NCBI GenBank assembly: GCA_046728075.1
Contig: JBKPDV010000015.1
Coordinates: 1 to 12,314, forward strand
DNA length: 12,314 nt
Direction of reading: 5' to 3'
Source of the DNA: JBKPDV01 sp046728075
Lineage (GTDB): Bacteria > Acidobacteriota > Thermoanaerobaculia > UBA5066 > Gp7-AA6
This document shows positions 11,623 through 12,314 of the stretch, in pieces (the stretch's first letter is position 1; every line of letters begins with the position of its first letter). A model generated the notes under the pieces. The model was not told where the DNA came from, did no database searches, and was given only the letters and a program-made list of their open reading frames with translations. A program made the translations under genes and the position numbers.

Positions 11623-12314
11623 ATGCTTCAAAACGGACGACACTATTTCACTTCCGAGTCGGTCACCGAGGGGCATCCCGACAAGATCGCCGATCAGATC
11701 TCCGACGCGATTCTGGACGCGGTTCTGCGGGACGATCCGACGGGCCGAGTGGCGTGCGAAACCCTCGTCACGACCGGGCTGGCGTTCATCGCCGGGGAGA
11801 TTTCGACGAAGACCTACGTGGACTTTCCCTCCGTCGTGCGCCACACCATCAAGGAGATCGGGTACACCCGCGCGAAGTTCGGGTTCGACTACGAAACCTG
11901 CGCCGTGATTTCCTCGATCGACCCGCAATCGTCGGATATTGCTCAGGGTGTGGACACGGGAGGCGCGGGCGATCAGGGTCTGATGTTCGGCTTCGCCGTC
12001 CGGGAGACCGAGGAGCTGATGCCTCTGCCGTTGACTCTCGCCCACCGGCTGGTTCAGCGGCTCTCGGAGGCTCGGCGAAAAGGGGAGATGGACTTCTTGC
12101 GGCCCGACGGCAAGTCGCAGGTCACCGTGGAGTACGAGGGGACTCGTCCCATCAGCGTGGAGACGGTGGTTGTCTCGACCCAGCACGCGGAGGTGATGAA
12201 GCATGCTGCTCTCAAAGAGGCCATCATCGAGGAGATCATCAAACCGGCCATTCCGCGGGAACTGCTCCGGCGCGACACGACCTTCCACGTCAATCCGACG
12301 GGACGGTTCGTCAT
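11623..12314 (+). CDS. metK: S-adenosylmethionine synthase, N-terminal part
   Basis: Methionine adenosyltransferase, which makes S-adenosylmethionine from methionine and ATP in the cytosol. The gene runs off the right edge with 230 codons visible, a little over half of the usual length. Visible features are FTSESVTEGHPDKIADQISDA near the N-terminus (His18 and Asp20 for ATP and Mg2+), SSIDPQSSDIAQGV (97-110), the signature GAGDQG (114-119), and LRPDGKSQVTVEYE (159-172). All fit MetK, and no frame break is seen. The ATG at 11623 has AAGGAG 8 bases before it. The 111-base gap after rsmD holds a possible terminator, a possible promoter and a duplicated copy of the start region, so metK is probably a separate transcription unit. 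Confidence 0.97.
   Translation, partial: MLQNGRHYFTSESVTEGHPDKIADQISDAILDAVLRDDPTGRVACETLVTTGLAFIAGEISTKTYVDFPSVVRHTIKEIGYTRAKFGFDYETCAVISSIDPQSSDIAQGVDTGGAGDQGLMFGFAVRETEELMPLPLTLAHRLVQRLSEARRKGEMDFLRPDGKSQVTVEYEGTRPISVETVVVSTQHAEVMKHAALKEAIIEEIIKPAIPRELLRRDTTFHVNPTGRFV

Noticed and set aside
1..12314. CRISPR array, tRNA or rRNA genes, transposase, toxin-antitoxin or defence genes
   Set aside because: No spaced direct repeats of CRISPR size, no tRNA-like cloverleaf, no ribosomal RNA stretches, and no coding frame with such motifs were seen.

Overview
This is a GC-rich (about two-thirds G+C by eye) chromosomal stretch from a bacterium. It is dominated by housekeeping genes: guaA, dnaE, a class II tRNA nucleotidyltransferase, rsmD and metK. 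Shine-Dalgarno signals are mostly weak, and GTG/TTG starts and 4-bp stop/start overlaps are common. Heptameric tandem repeats and a miniature inverted-repeat element sit between genes. This fits an uncultured, high-GC, Gram-negative-type lineage such as Acidobacteriota or a neighbouring phylum. That placement is an inference; no marker in the window fixes it.

Layout. Positions 3-455 hold the 3' end of a membrane protein gene that overlaps guaA (452-1990) by ATGA. A RimJ/RimL-type GNAT acetyltransferase (2001-2591) follows almost without a gap. A 293-bp palindrome-rich element with 19-bp terminal inverted repeats (2588-2880) comes next. It separates the acetyltransferase from a convergent minus-strand pair: an APC/LAT-type amino acid permease (5311-3956) and a PLP aminotransferase (3959-2877), which overlap by ATGA. 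The permease and dnaE (5484-8963) are divergent, and the roughly 170 bp between them carries a long inverted repeat built from heptamers. After dnaE, a plus-strand cluster runs: CCA/poly(A) polymerase-type nucleotidyltransferase (9070-10260), a small exported protein of unknown function (10257-10895), rsmD (10945-11511), and the start of metK (11623 to the window edge).

How the genes fit together. guaA makes GMP. dnaE is the replicative polymerase. The nucleotidyltransferase and RsmD act on tRNA and 16S rRNA. MetK makes the S-adenosylmethionine that RsmD uses. The permease/aminotransferase pair looks like a two-gene uptake-and-transamination unit for an amino acid.

No defence island, phage, CRISPR array, tRNA or rRNA was found, and I do not see a new multi-gene system. 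The most interesting signals are small. (1) A MITE-like element sits exactly on a CTAG shared by two convergent stop codons, so each gene keeps a TAG stop. (2) An A8 run inside dnaE abuts a perfect 8-bp hairpin; it reads as an intrinsic terminator on the minus strand and as an A-AAA-AAG slippery site on the plus strand. (3) A 25-bp inverted repeat made of heptamers lies in the permease/dnaE divergent region. (4) The metK translation-initiation region is duplicated upstream of metK. (5) dnaE may have a leaderless GTG start centred in a 10-bp palindrome.
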